This document shows positions 1 through 7,556 of a stretch of 64,000 bases of DNA, in pieces. How positions within the stretch are numbered: position 1 is the stretch's first letter; every line of letters starts with the position of its first letter. Origin of the DNA: Flagellimonas marinaquae (GTDB lineage Bacteria; Bacteroidota; Bacteroidia; Flavobacteriales; Flavobacteriaceae); NCBI RefSeq assembly GCF_023716465.1, contig NZ_CP092415.1, positions 1,837,501 through 1,901,500 of the forward strand, given 5' to 3'. The notes beneath the pieces were generated by a model. The model saw only the letters and a program-made list of their open reading frames with translations. It was not told the DNA's origin and ran no database searches. The translations under genes were made by a program, and so were the position numbers.

Positions 1-530
1 CATTGATTCAACGATTTGTCCTCTTCCGGGGTAGGATAGTAGCCATACTTTTCTATAAAGGTTTTTAGTTTGATGTATTTATGGTTCCAACTATTACCAA
101 TTGGATCCCATTCAAAATCCAAGGCATCCAGTTTTAGAACACGGGCCTTATCCAACTTACCTGAACAATAGCTTTTTCTGGTTCGCAGTATCCAATGGTA
201 GAGCTCCTTGTCTTCCTTTTTAGAGGGGTATTTTTTATGCTTTTTTAAATATTTGATCAAACGTTGGTACATTGCCTGCCAATGTTGTTCTTGTGTGTTC
301 TCCCAAACAAAACCATACTCATTGAGCAGCTCGACCAATGGCGGACTAAGTGGTTTATTATCAGCATTATACCGTCGTCGTTGATTGCTAATCCATTTGG
401 ATAGTATTGGATGTGTTGATTTTGTAGGGTACTCTCCATGGGTTGAAACAAATTCTATAAATGCCTTGAAACGAATCAACCAAACATCCGTTGGGCCATA
501 CCTCCAGTGTTTTTTGTATTGCTTAGCCAT
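1..530 (-). CDS. Helicase-associated (HA) domain protein, 3' end cut by window
   Basis: An open frame reads from an ATG at 530 to the window edge without a stop (at least 176 residues). It is rich in W, K, R and Y and shows two to three repeats of the helicase-associated pattern (PF03457-like): a Trp, a long Lys-rich helix with 'KKHKKYPS', then 'W-x-x-x-x-R' and a closing 'ALDFEW'. HA repeats usually follow SNF2-type helicase cores and are thought to bind nucleic acid. No helicase motifs are visible here, so this is a stand-alone HA protein at least in its N-terminal part. It is transcribed in the same direction as tssC but lies beyond tssC's terminator. Role unknown. Confidence 0.75.
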   Translation of the reverse strand, partial: MAKQYKKHWRYGPTDVWLIRFKAFIEFVSTHGEYPTKSTHPILSKWISNQRRRYNADNKPLSPPLVELLNEYGFVWENTQEQHWQAMYQRLIKYLKKHKKYPSKKEDKELYHWILRTRKSYCSGKLDKARVLKLDALDFEWDPIGNSWNHKYIKLKTFIEKYGYYPTPEEDKSLNQ

Positions 531-623
531 ATGTTGAGGTGACTATCACAAAGATAAATCATAACGGCCAACTACTGGAAAAGGAATATTATTGGTATTG
601 CCCTATAGGTTTAAGATAAAACC

Positions 624-650
624 AAAAAAACTCCCAAGAAAACTTGGGAG
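624..650 (-). terminator. Intrinsic terminator after tssC
   Basis: A perfect 8-bp stem (CTCCCAAG / CTTGGGAG, 631-650) with a 4-nt AAAA loop. Read on the minus strand it is followed by seven T's (624-630). It sits about 30 nt past the tssC stop and should end the tssB-tssC transcript. Confidence 0.85.
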
Positions 651-682
651 CAAAAATATAATTACTGTTGAGAATCTTACGT

Positions 683-2047
683 TTATTGGTTTTGCTGTAA
701 ATACTCACTGTTCCAAACAGCATTCTCCGGACCATCTCCTTTATGACCATCCAACTGGATCACAAAGCTCTTTGCAGGAAAATAGGGTGTAATATGAATA
801 TCCAACAATACTCTATCTTTTTGGTTTGGGTCTTGTTCTATGCGTATTACCTTAAAGCGTTCGATCAACTTGGCAGGGCCCTGAATACCATCTAGAAACT
901 TTACGATTTGGCTTCGTAAATCCGCTTCTGTTCTCGTGGTCCAATTTTCAAAAGCACGTCTATTCAAGAAATCAAATAACACTTTGGTGATATGATCGAA
1001 CACACGGACCACAGAGTATGTTTGTAATCCAAGATTGTCTCCATTGAACAAAGTTTTGGCGGAAAATGCCATCACCTTGCTGTATTCATTCACCATGGGT
1101 ACTACGCCCATTTTTTCCAATTCGGAAATCTCACTTTTTTTAAGGTCAAAACGAACACTTTCCACCTCGTTTACACCACCAAATTTCATTCCTGCGACCA
1201 CTTGTGACATTAATGTTCCGTAAATCTTTCCTGCAAGCGCACTTGACGGTGGAACAAAAAGGTCGTTCTCTTCTCCTACGATACTTTCTTTTTTACGTCC
1301 CAATAACCAATTGCAGGTCATTAATGTATTGGATTTATATACGTCTCCACTCGCATGGTTGGCATTATGAAACAAATCCACAACATCGTCCGGTGTCTCC
1401 AGGTCTTGAAAATCTGTAACAAGTACAGCTTTGTTATCATGAGCTATCTTGGCCCATTTATTTACGACTGCGTTGGGTCCCAAATAACCTGGAACACATA
1501 AAATCCCATAATTTTCCCTTAGATCCAAGCGGTCAAAATTCTGTTTTAATTCATCAGAAACATAGTCTATGAACAATGTGTTGTCCAAATCCTGAAGCTG
1601 GCTCAAATCGGCATTTAGGACAGTTATGTTCTTAATTTTGTCCGTCCCCGCGTTTTTATAGAACAAAGAAACAGATCGATAGGAGCGTTCCAGTTCTTCT
1701 GTTGCTTTTAGGGCTTTTCTAAGATTAACATTCAAAACGTCTTCGGCCTTTTCTGATTGTTCTATGGCAAAATCCCTCATGGATTCTATGTTCTTTCCAT
1801 CTTTTAACAAATTGAGCCATACATTGATACGGTTTGATAGATTTTCACGTTCTGAACTCCATTGCTCATCATTGAGAAAAATACTTCTTCGGGCTTTTCT
1901 GTTTGGATTTAAATTGGTGAGTCCATCAACGATATTTTCTAAAAAGGAAAAACCGCCGTATTCCGCCAAGGCATCTACCGTATTTGATGCCGATTGTGTT
2001 TTTTTAGTGGATTTTATTGCTTGTACTTGTGTTTTTGTTGTAGACAT
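683..2047 (-). CDS. tssC: Type VI secretion contractile sheath large subunit TssC (Bacteroidota T6SS-iii type)
   Basis: 454 residues, matching the Bacteroidota TssC family (DUF5458-like). TssC forms, with TssB, the contractile sheath around the Hcp tube; contraction in the cytoplasm drives effectors into neighbouring cells. Family features visible are an N-terminal segment with 'RKARRSIFLND', a central 'VPGYLGPNAVVNKWAKIA', an 'SNTLMTCNWLLGRK' block, and a C-terminal half ending in 'FPAKSFVIQLDGHKG'. It starts at an ATG 31 bp after the tssB stop, so the two genes form an operon, closed by the hairpin at 624-650. No other structural T6SS gene is in the window. Confidence 0.93.
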   Translation of the reverse strand: MSTTKTQVQAIKSTKKTQSASNTVDALAEYGGFSFLENIVDGLTNLNPNRKARRSIFLNDEQWSSERENLSNRINVWLNLLKDGKNIESMRDFAIEQSEKAEDVLNVNLRKALKATEELERSYRSVSLFYKNAGTDKIKNITVLNADLSQLQDLDNTLFIDYVSDELKQNFDRLDLRENYGILCVPGYLGPNAVVNKWAKIAHDNKAVLVTDFQDLETPDDVVDLFHNANHASGDVYKSNTLMTCNWLLGRKKESIVGEENDLFVPPSSALAGKIYGTLMSQVVAGMKFGGVNEVESVRFDLKKSEISELEKMGVVPMVNEYSKVMAFSAKTLFNGDNLGLQTYSVVRVFDHITKVLFDFLNRRAFENWTTRTEADLRSQIVKFLDGIQGPAKLIERFKVIRIEQDPNQKDRVLLDIHITPYFPAKSFVIQLDGHKGDGPENAVWNSEYLQQNQ

Positions 2048-2078
2048 GTTAACGTTTAGGTATTAGAGCTTTTTTACT

Positions 2079-2540
2079 TTATTGTTGCTTTGGGGCTTTT
2101 TCTATTTCCTCAAGCGCATTTTCCAGCATATTGATAATTGCGGAACGGGTATCGGGATTTTCGAGCGCTTTTTTTAATGCTCTATTAGATGCCAATTGTC
2201 TGGAAATTTTAAGACTCTGCTCTTTCTTTATGTTGATCTTATTTAGGAAACTGCTGTTTTCCTTAATTGATTTTGCCCCAAAATCCCCTAAATTGTTAAA
2301 ACTCATCTCTTCAGTCACGTTCATTCCGTTTTCATCCATGAATTCTAGTTCAACCTTTGGGGTGAATTTTTTAAATACGTCTTCTACAGTTTTAAGACCA
2401 TAGACGGCCTCTGGCTTTATAGGAGGCTCATTCGTTAGTTTTTGGATTAAAAGTGTTCTGTTGGATGGAATGTCGGAAATGCCCTCGCTGGCATTTGTCT
2501 TGACCTCGTTTCCCCCAATCCCATAATTGTACATTGACAT
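2079..2540 (-). CDS. tssB: Type VI secretion contractile sheath small subunit TssB
   Basis: 153 residues. The core 'EAVYGLKTVEDVFKKFTPKVELEF' region, the 'NLGDFGAKSI' motif and a helical C-terminus are typical of Bacteroidota TssB, the partner of TssC in the contractile sheath. It is the first gene of a tssB-tssC operon. A possible -7 element (TATGTTTG on the minus strand, 2654-2647) lies about 107 nt before the ATG, and a pair of direct repeats lies farther upstream at 2683-2715. Confidence 0.92.
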   Translation of the reverse strand: MSMYNYGIGGNEVKTNASEGISDIPSNRTLLIQKLTNEPPIKPEAVYGLKTVEDVFKKFTPKVELEFMDENGMNVTEEMSFNNLGDFGAKSIKENSSFLNKINIKKEQSLKISRQLASNRALKKALENPDTRSAIINMLENALEEIEKAPKQQ

Positions 2541-2646
2541 AATTGATAGGTGTTAAATGGATGTATTTGTTGTAATTAGTTTTCTTTATGTAAAAACATT
2601 GAACGTTATTGTAAGGACATTCAATAGATAGTATATTCATTTCCAT

Positions 2647-2654
2647 CAAACATA
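2647..2654 (-). promoter_or_regulatory. Candidate -7 element of tssB
   Basis: Minus-strand TATGTTTG fits the Bacteroidota TAnnTTTG -7 consensus. It implies a leader of roughly 100 nt. No clear TTG -33 box lies at the usual spacing, which would suit an activator-dependent promoter. Confidence 0.4.
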
Positions 2655-2682
2655 ACATCTAATTAACTTAAACAGGTAGGCA

Positions 2683-2715
2683 ACCTAATGGATGCCCTGT
2701 TTGAGTTAACGAATG
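2683..2715 (-). promoter_or_regulatory. Direct-repeat pair upstream of tssB (candidate LytTR site)
   Basis: On the plus strand, ACCTAATGGATG (2683-2694) and AGTTAACGAATG (2704-2715) are separated by CCCTGTTTG, a 21-nt period. The arrangement matches the perfect pair upstream of the effector at 7660-7692 (8/12 and 9/12 identities in the half sites, 7/9 in the spacer), in the same orientation relative to the downstream gene. Confidence 0.55.
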
Positions 2716-2955
2716 GGCCGTTTGGCTTGATGGTTGATAAAATTTATGGTCGGCAAAGTGAGGTTTTGTTACTTGCTATCCAATCGGTATTGTTGCCAAT
2801 ATTGCAAAATCTATACTTAAATATGTATGAACTCTAGATGGGCGTCAAATAATCCCTTATCATGGATACGTTATAGTATTTCGTAGGGATTTTATTTATT
2901 TTCAGGTTATTGGGCTTTATCCTGTTTCATTGTATATCAAAGACTAAAAAGATTT

Positions 2956-3325
2956 TTATGGAAAAGAAACTTGATATTTATATTGGTTATGAAGAAAAGC
3001 TATACTAAATATCGGGGAATTTGCAACTGCCTCCAACTCCCCACTGGTTAAAAACTCATTTTCATGGTTTTTATCATCACCTTGGCATGTAACTTTTAAA
3101 AAGAGTTTGGTAACCTTATCGTCCTTGAATTTTTCTTTTAGTTTTTTGTAGTCTTCATCGCTCTTGGGGCGCAGTTTTACTTTTACAATGGCCTTGCCCG
3201 TATCGTTTATGGTTATGTTTTCCAGTTTGGTTACTTCGTTATCATCTTTTAGTAACTTTATTGGGGTTGCGGTATCCTTGGCCAGTAATTTTTCATTGTC
3301 GAACACCTCAATGTTTACTTTTTTT
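2956..3325 (-). pseudogene. Truncated third copy of effector joint region (cassette remnant)
   Basis: The translation from about 3325 matches residues 462-530 and 567-595 of the 804-residue effector (VNIEVFDNEKLLAKDTATP, then ENITINDTGKAI, then LRPKSDED) and is nearly identical to the joint of the orphan cassette at 4369-4666. Similarity stops after 'TSGELE' (near 3031), where a toxin domain should begin, and is replaced by an unrelated 20-residue tail. It has no ATG start; the first usable codon is a GTG at 3306. Homology begins in an A7 tract (minus strand) that overlaps the stop codon of the upstream immunity gene. Probably a decayed, non-expressed cassette. Confidence 0.8.
3031..3325 (-). 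repeat. Joint repeat, orphan copy B
   Basis: Third copy of the effector joint, nearly identical at base level to orphan copy A over its 3' half and to the intact effector around 'VNIEVFDNEKLLAKD'. It starts in the A7 tract at 3319-3325, which overlaps the TAA of the immunity gene ending at 3324. Confidence 0.8.
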
Positions 3326-3812
3326 AGCCTGCCCCTCCAATATTGTATATTTTTAACTCTCCTTTTTCCTTTTTAATATAAAGGAATGTCGCATATTCAT
3401 TCCTATATTTTTCTCCGTCTTCATCAAGGATATTCTCAACAGAGATTATACTTACAACACCATTACAATCCTCATCTATTTTATATTGTATTTCACCATC
3501 TAGATTTTTTATTGCATCATTAAATAAATCACAAAAACCCTGCTTGTAATGTTCTTCTAACCCTTTCGAAAAGAGATGAGTGATTTCCTTGTTTGTGCCT
3601 TTACATAACATTCTTATTTCACTATAAAAATTTGATAATTCGTTAATTTTTAAACAATTATTTTTTAAAACTATATCCACATAATTTAATAGTAAGCTCT
3701 CATTTGCTTTGATGCTTTTCTCTTTTTTTACTGATTCTTTGCAAGACACAAAAATCAAGAATATTGAAAAAAAAATTAGAATTAATCTATCTTGTGGTTT
3801 CATAAGAGCCAT
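3324..3812 (-). CDS. Putative immunity lipoprotein of the orphan toxin
   Basis: 162 residues from the ATG at 3812 (an alternative ATG lies at 3803). The N-terminus is a lipoprotein signal: hydrophobic 'LILIFFSIFLIFVSC' with Cys in a lipobox. The rest is a small, Lys/Glu-rich, Cys-containing domain that I do not recognise. Its start overlaps the end of the toxin gene (stop at 3787), as toxin-immunity pairs often do. A periplasm-facing lipoprotein is where an antidote to a peptidoglycan hydrolase should act. Immunity is inferred from position, size and export signal. Confidence 0.6.
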   Translation of the reverse strand: MALMKPQDRLILIFFSIFLIFVSCKESVKKEKSIKANESLLLNYVDIVLKNNCLKINELSNFYSEIRMLCKGTNKEITHLFSKGLEEHYKQGFCDLFNDAIKNLDGEIQYKIDEDCNGVVSIISVENILDEDGEKYRNEYATFLYIKKEKGELKIYNIGGAG

Positions 3813-4650
3813 CTTTATTGACATTATATTCTTTTAAAGATTTTTCTCCTTCTGACACATTATAGTCTTTAGGTTTCATTATCATAAACTCTTTTCCAAT
3901 TATCACGCTCCCATATTGTATTTTTTGAGTGCCAGAACCACTCCCTCCTTGATTCCCGCCTAAATAAACATACTTATTCTTTTTTGAATTTTCACCAACA
4001 ATAAAAGCTGTATGAGAATAATTCAAAACAATAACGGCCCAATAAAACGGATCGCATTCTTCTCCGTTTGCCCAACCGTCAGGTTTGTGTTTTGATGCTT
4101 TAGCCTTAGAATTGCCTTTTGAGCCCCAGTCAAATGCTAGAGCATTCAATCCTGTGTTAGTACCTTTGTATTCGTCTGTTTGCTCAAAACACCAATTTAC
4201 AAATGCTCCACACCAAGGGGTGTTGTGCTTACCTGTTTTTGCATTAGTTGTATTAAAATATTCTTCTATCCTTTCTTTTAATGGAGACTTATTCTCATTA
4301 ATGCCTTTATATGTTTTAAATTCTTCTTCTGCGTATTCCATCCAAGGGGCTCTTTTGCTTTTTTTCACCTCCAACTCCCCACTGGTTAAAAACTCATTTT
4401 CATGGTTTTTATCATCGCCTTGGCAAGTAACTTTTAAAAAGAGTTTGGCAACCTTGTCGTCCTTAAATTTTTCTTTTAGTTTTTTGTAGTCCTCATCAGA
4501 TTTTGGGCGCAGTTTTACTTTTACAATGGCCTTGCCCGTATCGTTTATGGTTATGTTTTCCAGTTTGGTTACTTCGTTATCATCTTTTACTAATTTTATT
4601 GGTGTTTCATCATCAGCAGCAAATAGCTTTTTCGTTATCAAATACTTCAA
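3787..4650 (-). CDS. Orphan TIGR02594-like peptidoglycan hydrolase toxin with joint segment
   Basis: About 287 residues from a TTG. Residues 11-94 repeat the joint of the complete effector. Residues 100-260 are a TIGR02594/CHAP-like cysteine peptidase: 'APWMEYAEEE' opening, Cys147 in 'TPWCGAFVNWC', His213 in 'YSHTAFIVG', and 'YLGGNQGG'. Cys and His are the expected catalytic pair for cutting peptidoglycan peptides. It lacks the LysM carrier. Joint homology continues upstream to 4666 but is broken by one extra base in an A run (around 4630), so the ORF cannot extend and has no ATG. It looks like a displaced toxin tip kept in reserve, probably silent unless recombined onto the carrier. Confidence 0.75.
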   Translation of the reverse strand: MKYLITKKLFAADDETPIKLVKDDNEVTKLENITINDTGKAIVKVKLRPKSDEDYKKLKEKFKDDKVAKLFLKVTCQGDDKNHENEFLTSGELEVKKSKRAPWMEYAEEEFKTYKGINENKSPLKERIEEYFNTTNAKTGKHNTPWCGAFVNWCFEQTDEYKGTNTGLNALAFDWGSKGNSKAKASKHKPDGWANGEECDPFYWAVIVLNYSHTAFIVGENSKKNKYVYLGGNQGGSGSGTQKIQYGSVIIGKEFMIMKPKDYNVSEGEKSLKEYNVNKDGSYETTR

Positions 4651-4666
4651 TAGTTACTGTTTTGCC
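4369..4666 (-). repeat. Joint repeat, orphan copy A
   Basis: Second copy of the effector joint. It begins 6 nt after the stop codon of the preceding immunity gene (stop at 4673-4675) and encodes 'GKTVTIEVFDNEK', then, after a +1 shift in an A run, 'LFAADDETPIKL' and the rest of the joint to 'TSGELE'. It lacks the insertion of roughly 37 residues that the intact effector carries between 'KFK' and 'KVAKLFL'. Confidence 0.8.
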
Positions 4667-4672
4667 ATATAT

Positions 4673-5191
4673 TTAATCAGCACAATTAACAGAATAAAGA
4701 TAAGGTTGGTTATCAACTATTATAAAATTATAGATTGTTGATGATTCAAATTCTTCATCTTTTAATAAATAGGATATACTAAATTTTTTACTGATATCTA
4801 CAGAGTCTATATTTTCTATAATAGCCTTATGAATATTATTATCGAAAATATTTTTAGATATGATTTCTTTTTTTAAAAGATAGTATCTTCCTGATTCATA
4901 TAGAGAATCTAAACCTAACTTAAAAAATATACAATCTCCATACAAAGTATCTAATAAAAACTTGTTATTCAAGAATGATTTTTCTTTTTTTGACAAAAAA
5001 TAATTCTTGAATTCAAGAATGATTTTTCTTTTTTTAATAGAGTCTGGTTTTAAACTTGGCTTTAAAGAATTAGTAGAAATATCAGTTTTAGTTTTAACTG
5101 TTTCCTTTTTACAAGAAACGAAAATACATAAGATAAAAATACTAGCGAGTTGACCCAGCTGCTTCAGATTTATAATCTTTATTATATTCAT
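4673..5191 (-). CDS. Putative immunity lipoprotein of the active effector
   Basis: 172 residues from the ATG at 5191; the upstream in-frame extension is probably not used. The N-terminus 'LASIFILCIFVSC' followed by KK is a lipoprotein signal. The remainder is a Lys/Ser-rich domain of unknown family. The gene overlaps the end of the effector (stop at 5142) by 50 nt, indicating coupled expression. By position it should protect the producer from the effector's peptidoglycan hydrolase tip. It resembles the other immunity candidate (3324-3812) in size and export signal but shows no obvious sequence similarity, as expected for toxin-specific antidotes. Confidence 0.6.
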   Translation of the reverse strand: MNIIKIINLKQLGQLASIFILCIFVSCKKETVKTKTDISTNSLKPSLKPDSIKKRKIILEFKNYFLSKKEKSFLNNKFLLDTLYGDCIFFKLGLDSLYESGRYYLLKKEIISKNIFDNNIHKAIIENIDSVDISKKFSISYLLKDEEFESSTIYNFIIVDNQPYLYSVNCAD

Positions 5192-7556
5192 AATATTGCT
5201 CTTCTGTTTTGTTAAAATCATATTCCTTTGGTAGAACAAACCCTAACAGTTTATACTTGCTTTTATATAAATAATCATTTCCTGATTTTTTAAAAACATA
5301 TTTTTGTACACATACTTTATGAGATTGATTCCCTCCTAAAATATGAAAAGTTTTTTCACTTCCAGACTCCTCATAATCAACAACAAAAGCTACATGCCCT
5401 TCCCATCCCGATTTCTTTTTCATTACCAATAAAGCTCCATACGGAGGCTTTTCTGTAGGAGTAAGCCTACTCCCTCCAGGGTATCTAGACTTGTTATACC
5501 AATTTATTGCTCCAGCAGGATTGTTTTTTGTCGCATTCAATGGAATATAGGAAAAGTTTCCTCCTAGTTTTTCATTTGTTTTAATGATAACCCAGTTAGC
5601 AAAACTAGAACACCATGCATCATTAATAGGATGAAGTGAAGATTGTCCAGCCCCATCTTTATAATATTCTTTTACTTTTTCAAATCCCCCATTAACCTTA
5701 TCTCTTTCATTTATACCTAATTCTCCCCAAGCGATTTCCATCCAAGGAGCTATTTTTCTTATAGAAATTACTAATTCTTTGCCACCTAAGAACTCTTCTT
5801 CATGGTCTTTATCATCGCCTTTACAGGTAATTTTTAAAAATAGCTTAGCTACTTTTTCTTCACCTTCTTTTATTAATGTGTAATCATCTGGGCAATCTTT
5901 TATGGCTTGGTCATCTGCATGTAATTCTTCTTCATTTCCTGTATTGTTATTTTTATAGGTGTTTTTTACTTTAAACTTATCTTTTAAAGTTTTATAATCC
6001 TCATCCTTTTTAGGGCGCAGTTTCACTTTTGCAATGGCTTTGCCCGTATCGTTTATGGTTATGTTTTCCAGTTTGGTTACTTCTTTATCATCTTTTAGTA
6101 ACTTTATTGGGGTTGCGGTATCCTTGGCCAGTAATTTTTCATTGTCGAACACCTCAATGTTTACTTTTTTTCCGTGCAGGTTGGCGGTCTCCACCACCAA
6201 GTGCACTTCGCTGCCCAAACTGGCACTGTCCGTACGCTCATATACCGTTTCTTCTTTTGGTTTGGGTCGCGGTTCTTCCTTTGGTGCGTTTTTGTCCTTT
6301 GGTATTACGGCATTGTCGGGCAGTTTTAATCTTTGGCCTATGGTTACTGTCCAAGGGGCTTTCATGTCATTTGCCTTGGCCAGGTCTTTTTGCCAATGTA
6401 TGCCGTATTTTGGGGCTATGCGAGATAGGGTTTCGTTAGGTTGTACAATATGTAGCCTTGGTTTTTCTTCCTCTTTTACCGTGCCATCGTGTATGGCTTT
6501 CTGCTTTACCTGCTTGGCAAAGTAGGCATCGCTTATGCGCTCGTCGGTCGTTAAATACAGTAATTGGCCGAACTTGGTTTTATAGCCATCAATATCTTTT
6601 TCACTGGGAACTTTAAAGTAGAGTTCCAAGGGATCGGTCTCCCAAATGCCCTCGCGTTGTTTTTTGTATTCCTCGGTGTCTTGGTCGGGGAGTTCCAGTT
6701 TTTTGTAGCTCCGGCGTTCTTCCAGCTTCCATGCTATGTTCTCGTTCATGCAAATGGTTTCGTCGTTTCCACTGGTACTGCCCATAAAGGTGATGCCTTC
6801 TTCCCATAGTTCGGTGGTCACGGTCTTGCCTTTCATGCCCAGGGTTTCCAGGCACATGTAAACCGTGTCTTTATAGCCAACGGTTTTGTTGGTTATCTCT
6901 TCTCGCCTATGGTTTGCCCAATAGCCTTTTACTATTTCAGGTTGGGCAGAGATGTTGGTGGTTACCACATAATCTTTGGATGGCTCCATGTCAGGGCCAC
7001 TGCGGTAAGCTTCAATATGTACCTTATGGCCGTCCAGCCACTTGGAGAACTCTACCGTTAGCTTGGTGGTATTGAGGGGGGCAGTGTCCGCTTCCGCACT
7101 TTCTATGGTTGCGTATAATATGGCATGCTCCATTATGGCCTTGGTGCGCTCCTCGATATCGGTGATAGCCATAAAGTCTTCGCTGGCCTCTTTGGCCCTG
7201 TCCTTATTGCATATACTTAGGTATTCCACATTTTTATCCTTAACGGGAACTCCATCAATATAAAGGGCCCACTTCATAAGACATTTATCCATGGGCAGGC
7301 GTTTTTCGTTGATGTCACCATTATTTTTTCCCACAAAGTCGGTAATGGTATAGGTGGCTTTTTCACCTGACATGGTTTCGGAGGGACCCTCAACTGTTTT
7401 TGGAAAGTTGTTTCCCGATACAATTTCGGCGGTACCGTTATTGGCAAATACAGCCCCGGTATCAAAATTAGTGCCCAGTAGTATTTGTCTTTCTTTTTCT
7501 TCGGCGTAAGTTTTTGGACCGGTGTACAGTATTTCAAGTTTTAATCCCATGCTCAA
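5142..7556 (-). CDS. LysM carrier with C-terminal peptidoglycan hydrolase toxin (probable T6SS effector)
   Basis: 804 residues, ATG start, no signal peptide. Residues 1-365 are a domain I cannot name. Residues 368-413 form a LysM motif ('HIVQPNETLSRIAPKYGI', ending 'IGQRLKLP'). A Pro/Lys/Glu linker (415-437) leads to a joint (about 450-595) duplicated in the two downstream cassettes. Residues 603-790 are a TIGR02594-like cysteine hydrolase: 'APWMEIAWGELG', catalytic Cys649 in 'DAWCSSFANW', His721 in 'WEGHVAFVVD', and 'ILGGNQ'. TIGR02594/CHAP enzymes cleave cell-wall peptides. Being next to tssBC, unsecreted by signal and paired with a lipoprotein antidote, it fits a T6SS-delivered antibacterial effector. 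The joint and toxin are more AT-rich than the carrier half. Confidence 0.75.
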   Translation of the reverse strand: MSMGLKLEILYTGPKTYAEEKERQILLGTNFDTGAVFANNGTAEIVSGNNFPKTVEGPSETMSGEKATYTITDFVGKNNGDINEKRLPMDKCLMKWALYIDGVPVKDKNVEYLSICNKDRAKEASEDFMAITDIEERTKAIMEHAILYATIESAEADTAPLNTTKLTVEFSKWLDGHKVHIEAYRSGPDMEPSKDYVVTTNISAQPEIVKGYWANHRREEITNKTVGYKDTVYMCLETLGMKGKTVTTELWEEGITFMGSTSGNDETICMNENIAWKLEERRSYKKLELPDQDTEEYKKQREGIWETDPLELYFKVPSEKDIDGYKTKFGQLLYLTTDERISDAYFAKQVKQKAIHDGTVKEEEKPRLHIVQPNETLSRIAPKYGIHWQKDLAKANDMKAPWTVTIGQRLKLPDNAVIPKDKNAPKEEPRPKPKEETVYERTDSASLGSEVHLVVETANLHGKKVNIEVFDNEKLLAKDTATPIKLLKDDKEVTKLENITINDTGKAIAKVKLRPKKDEDYKTLKDKFKVKNTYKNNNTGNEEELHADDQAIKDCPDDYTLIKEGEEKVAKLFLKITCKGDDKDHEEEFLGGKELVISIRKIAPWMEIAWGELGINERDKVNGGFEKVKEYYKDGAGQSSLHPINDAWCSSFANWVIIKTNEKLGGNFSYIPLNATKNNPAGAINWYNKSRYPGGSRLTPTEKPPYGALLVMKKKSGWEGHVAFVVDYEESGSEKTFHILGGNQSHKVCVQKYVFKKSGNDYLYKSKYKLLGFVLPKEYDFNKTEEQYYEYNKDYKSEAAGSTR
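5772..6176 (-). repeat. Joint repeat, intact effector copy
   Basis: Encodes residues about 461-595 of the 804-residue effector, from 'GKKVNIEVFDNEKLL' to 'GGKELV'. The segment coding 'ENITINDTGKAI' is almost base-identical in all three copies in the locus, giving uniform homology for recombination. Only this copy carries an insertion between 'KFK' and 'KVAKLFL'. Confidence 0.8.

Larger units (their letters stand above)
2541..2955. other. Non-coding 415 bp upstream of tssB
   Basis: No convincing ORF. It holds the presumed tssB promoter and leader, the direct-repeat pair at 2683-2715, and AT-rich sequence of unknown origin next to the truncated cassette remnant. The remnant's coding similarity ends near 3031, so some of this DNA may be decayed cassette or immunity sequence. 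Confidence 0.6.

Noticed and set aside
2428..2658. 76-codon frame overlapping the tssB start
   Set aside because: Lies in another frame over the tssB promoter and N-terminus, with no export signal or family match; a shadow frame.
6029..6525. Overlapping plus-strand frames, one starting 'MALPVSFMVMFSSLVTS'
   Set aside because: They are antisense to the effector joint. The same peptide recurs near 3164 and 4526 only because the joint DNA is repeated.
683..7556. Extracellular contractile injection system (AFP/MAC-like) instead of T6SS, given the LysM protein
   Set aside because: TssB and TssC sequences fit the Bacteroidota T6SS sheath families, and no eCIS sheath, tube, baseplate or AAA gene is present. 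LysM alone is not diagnostic.
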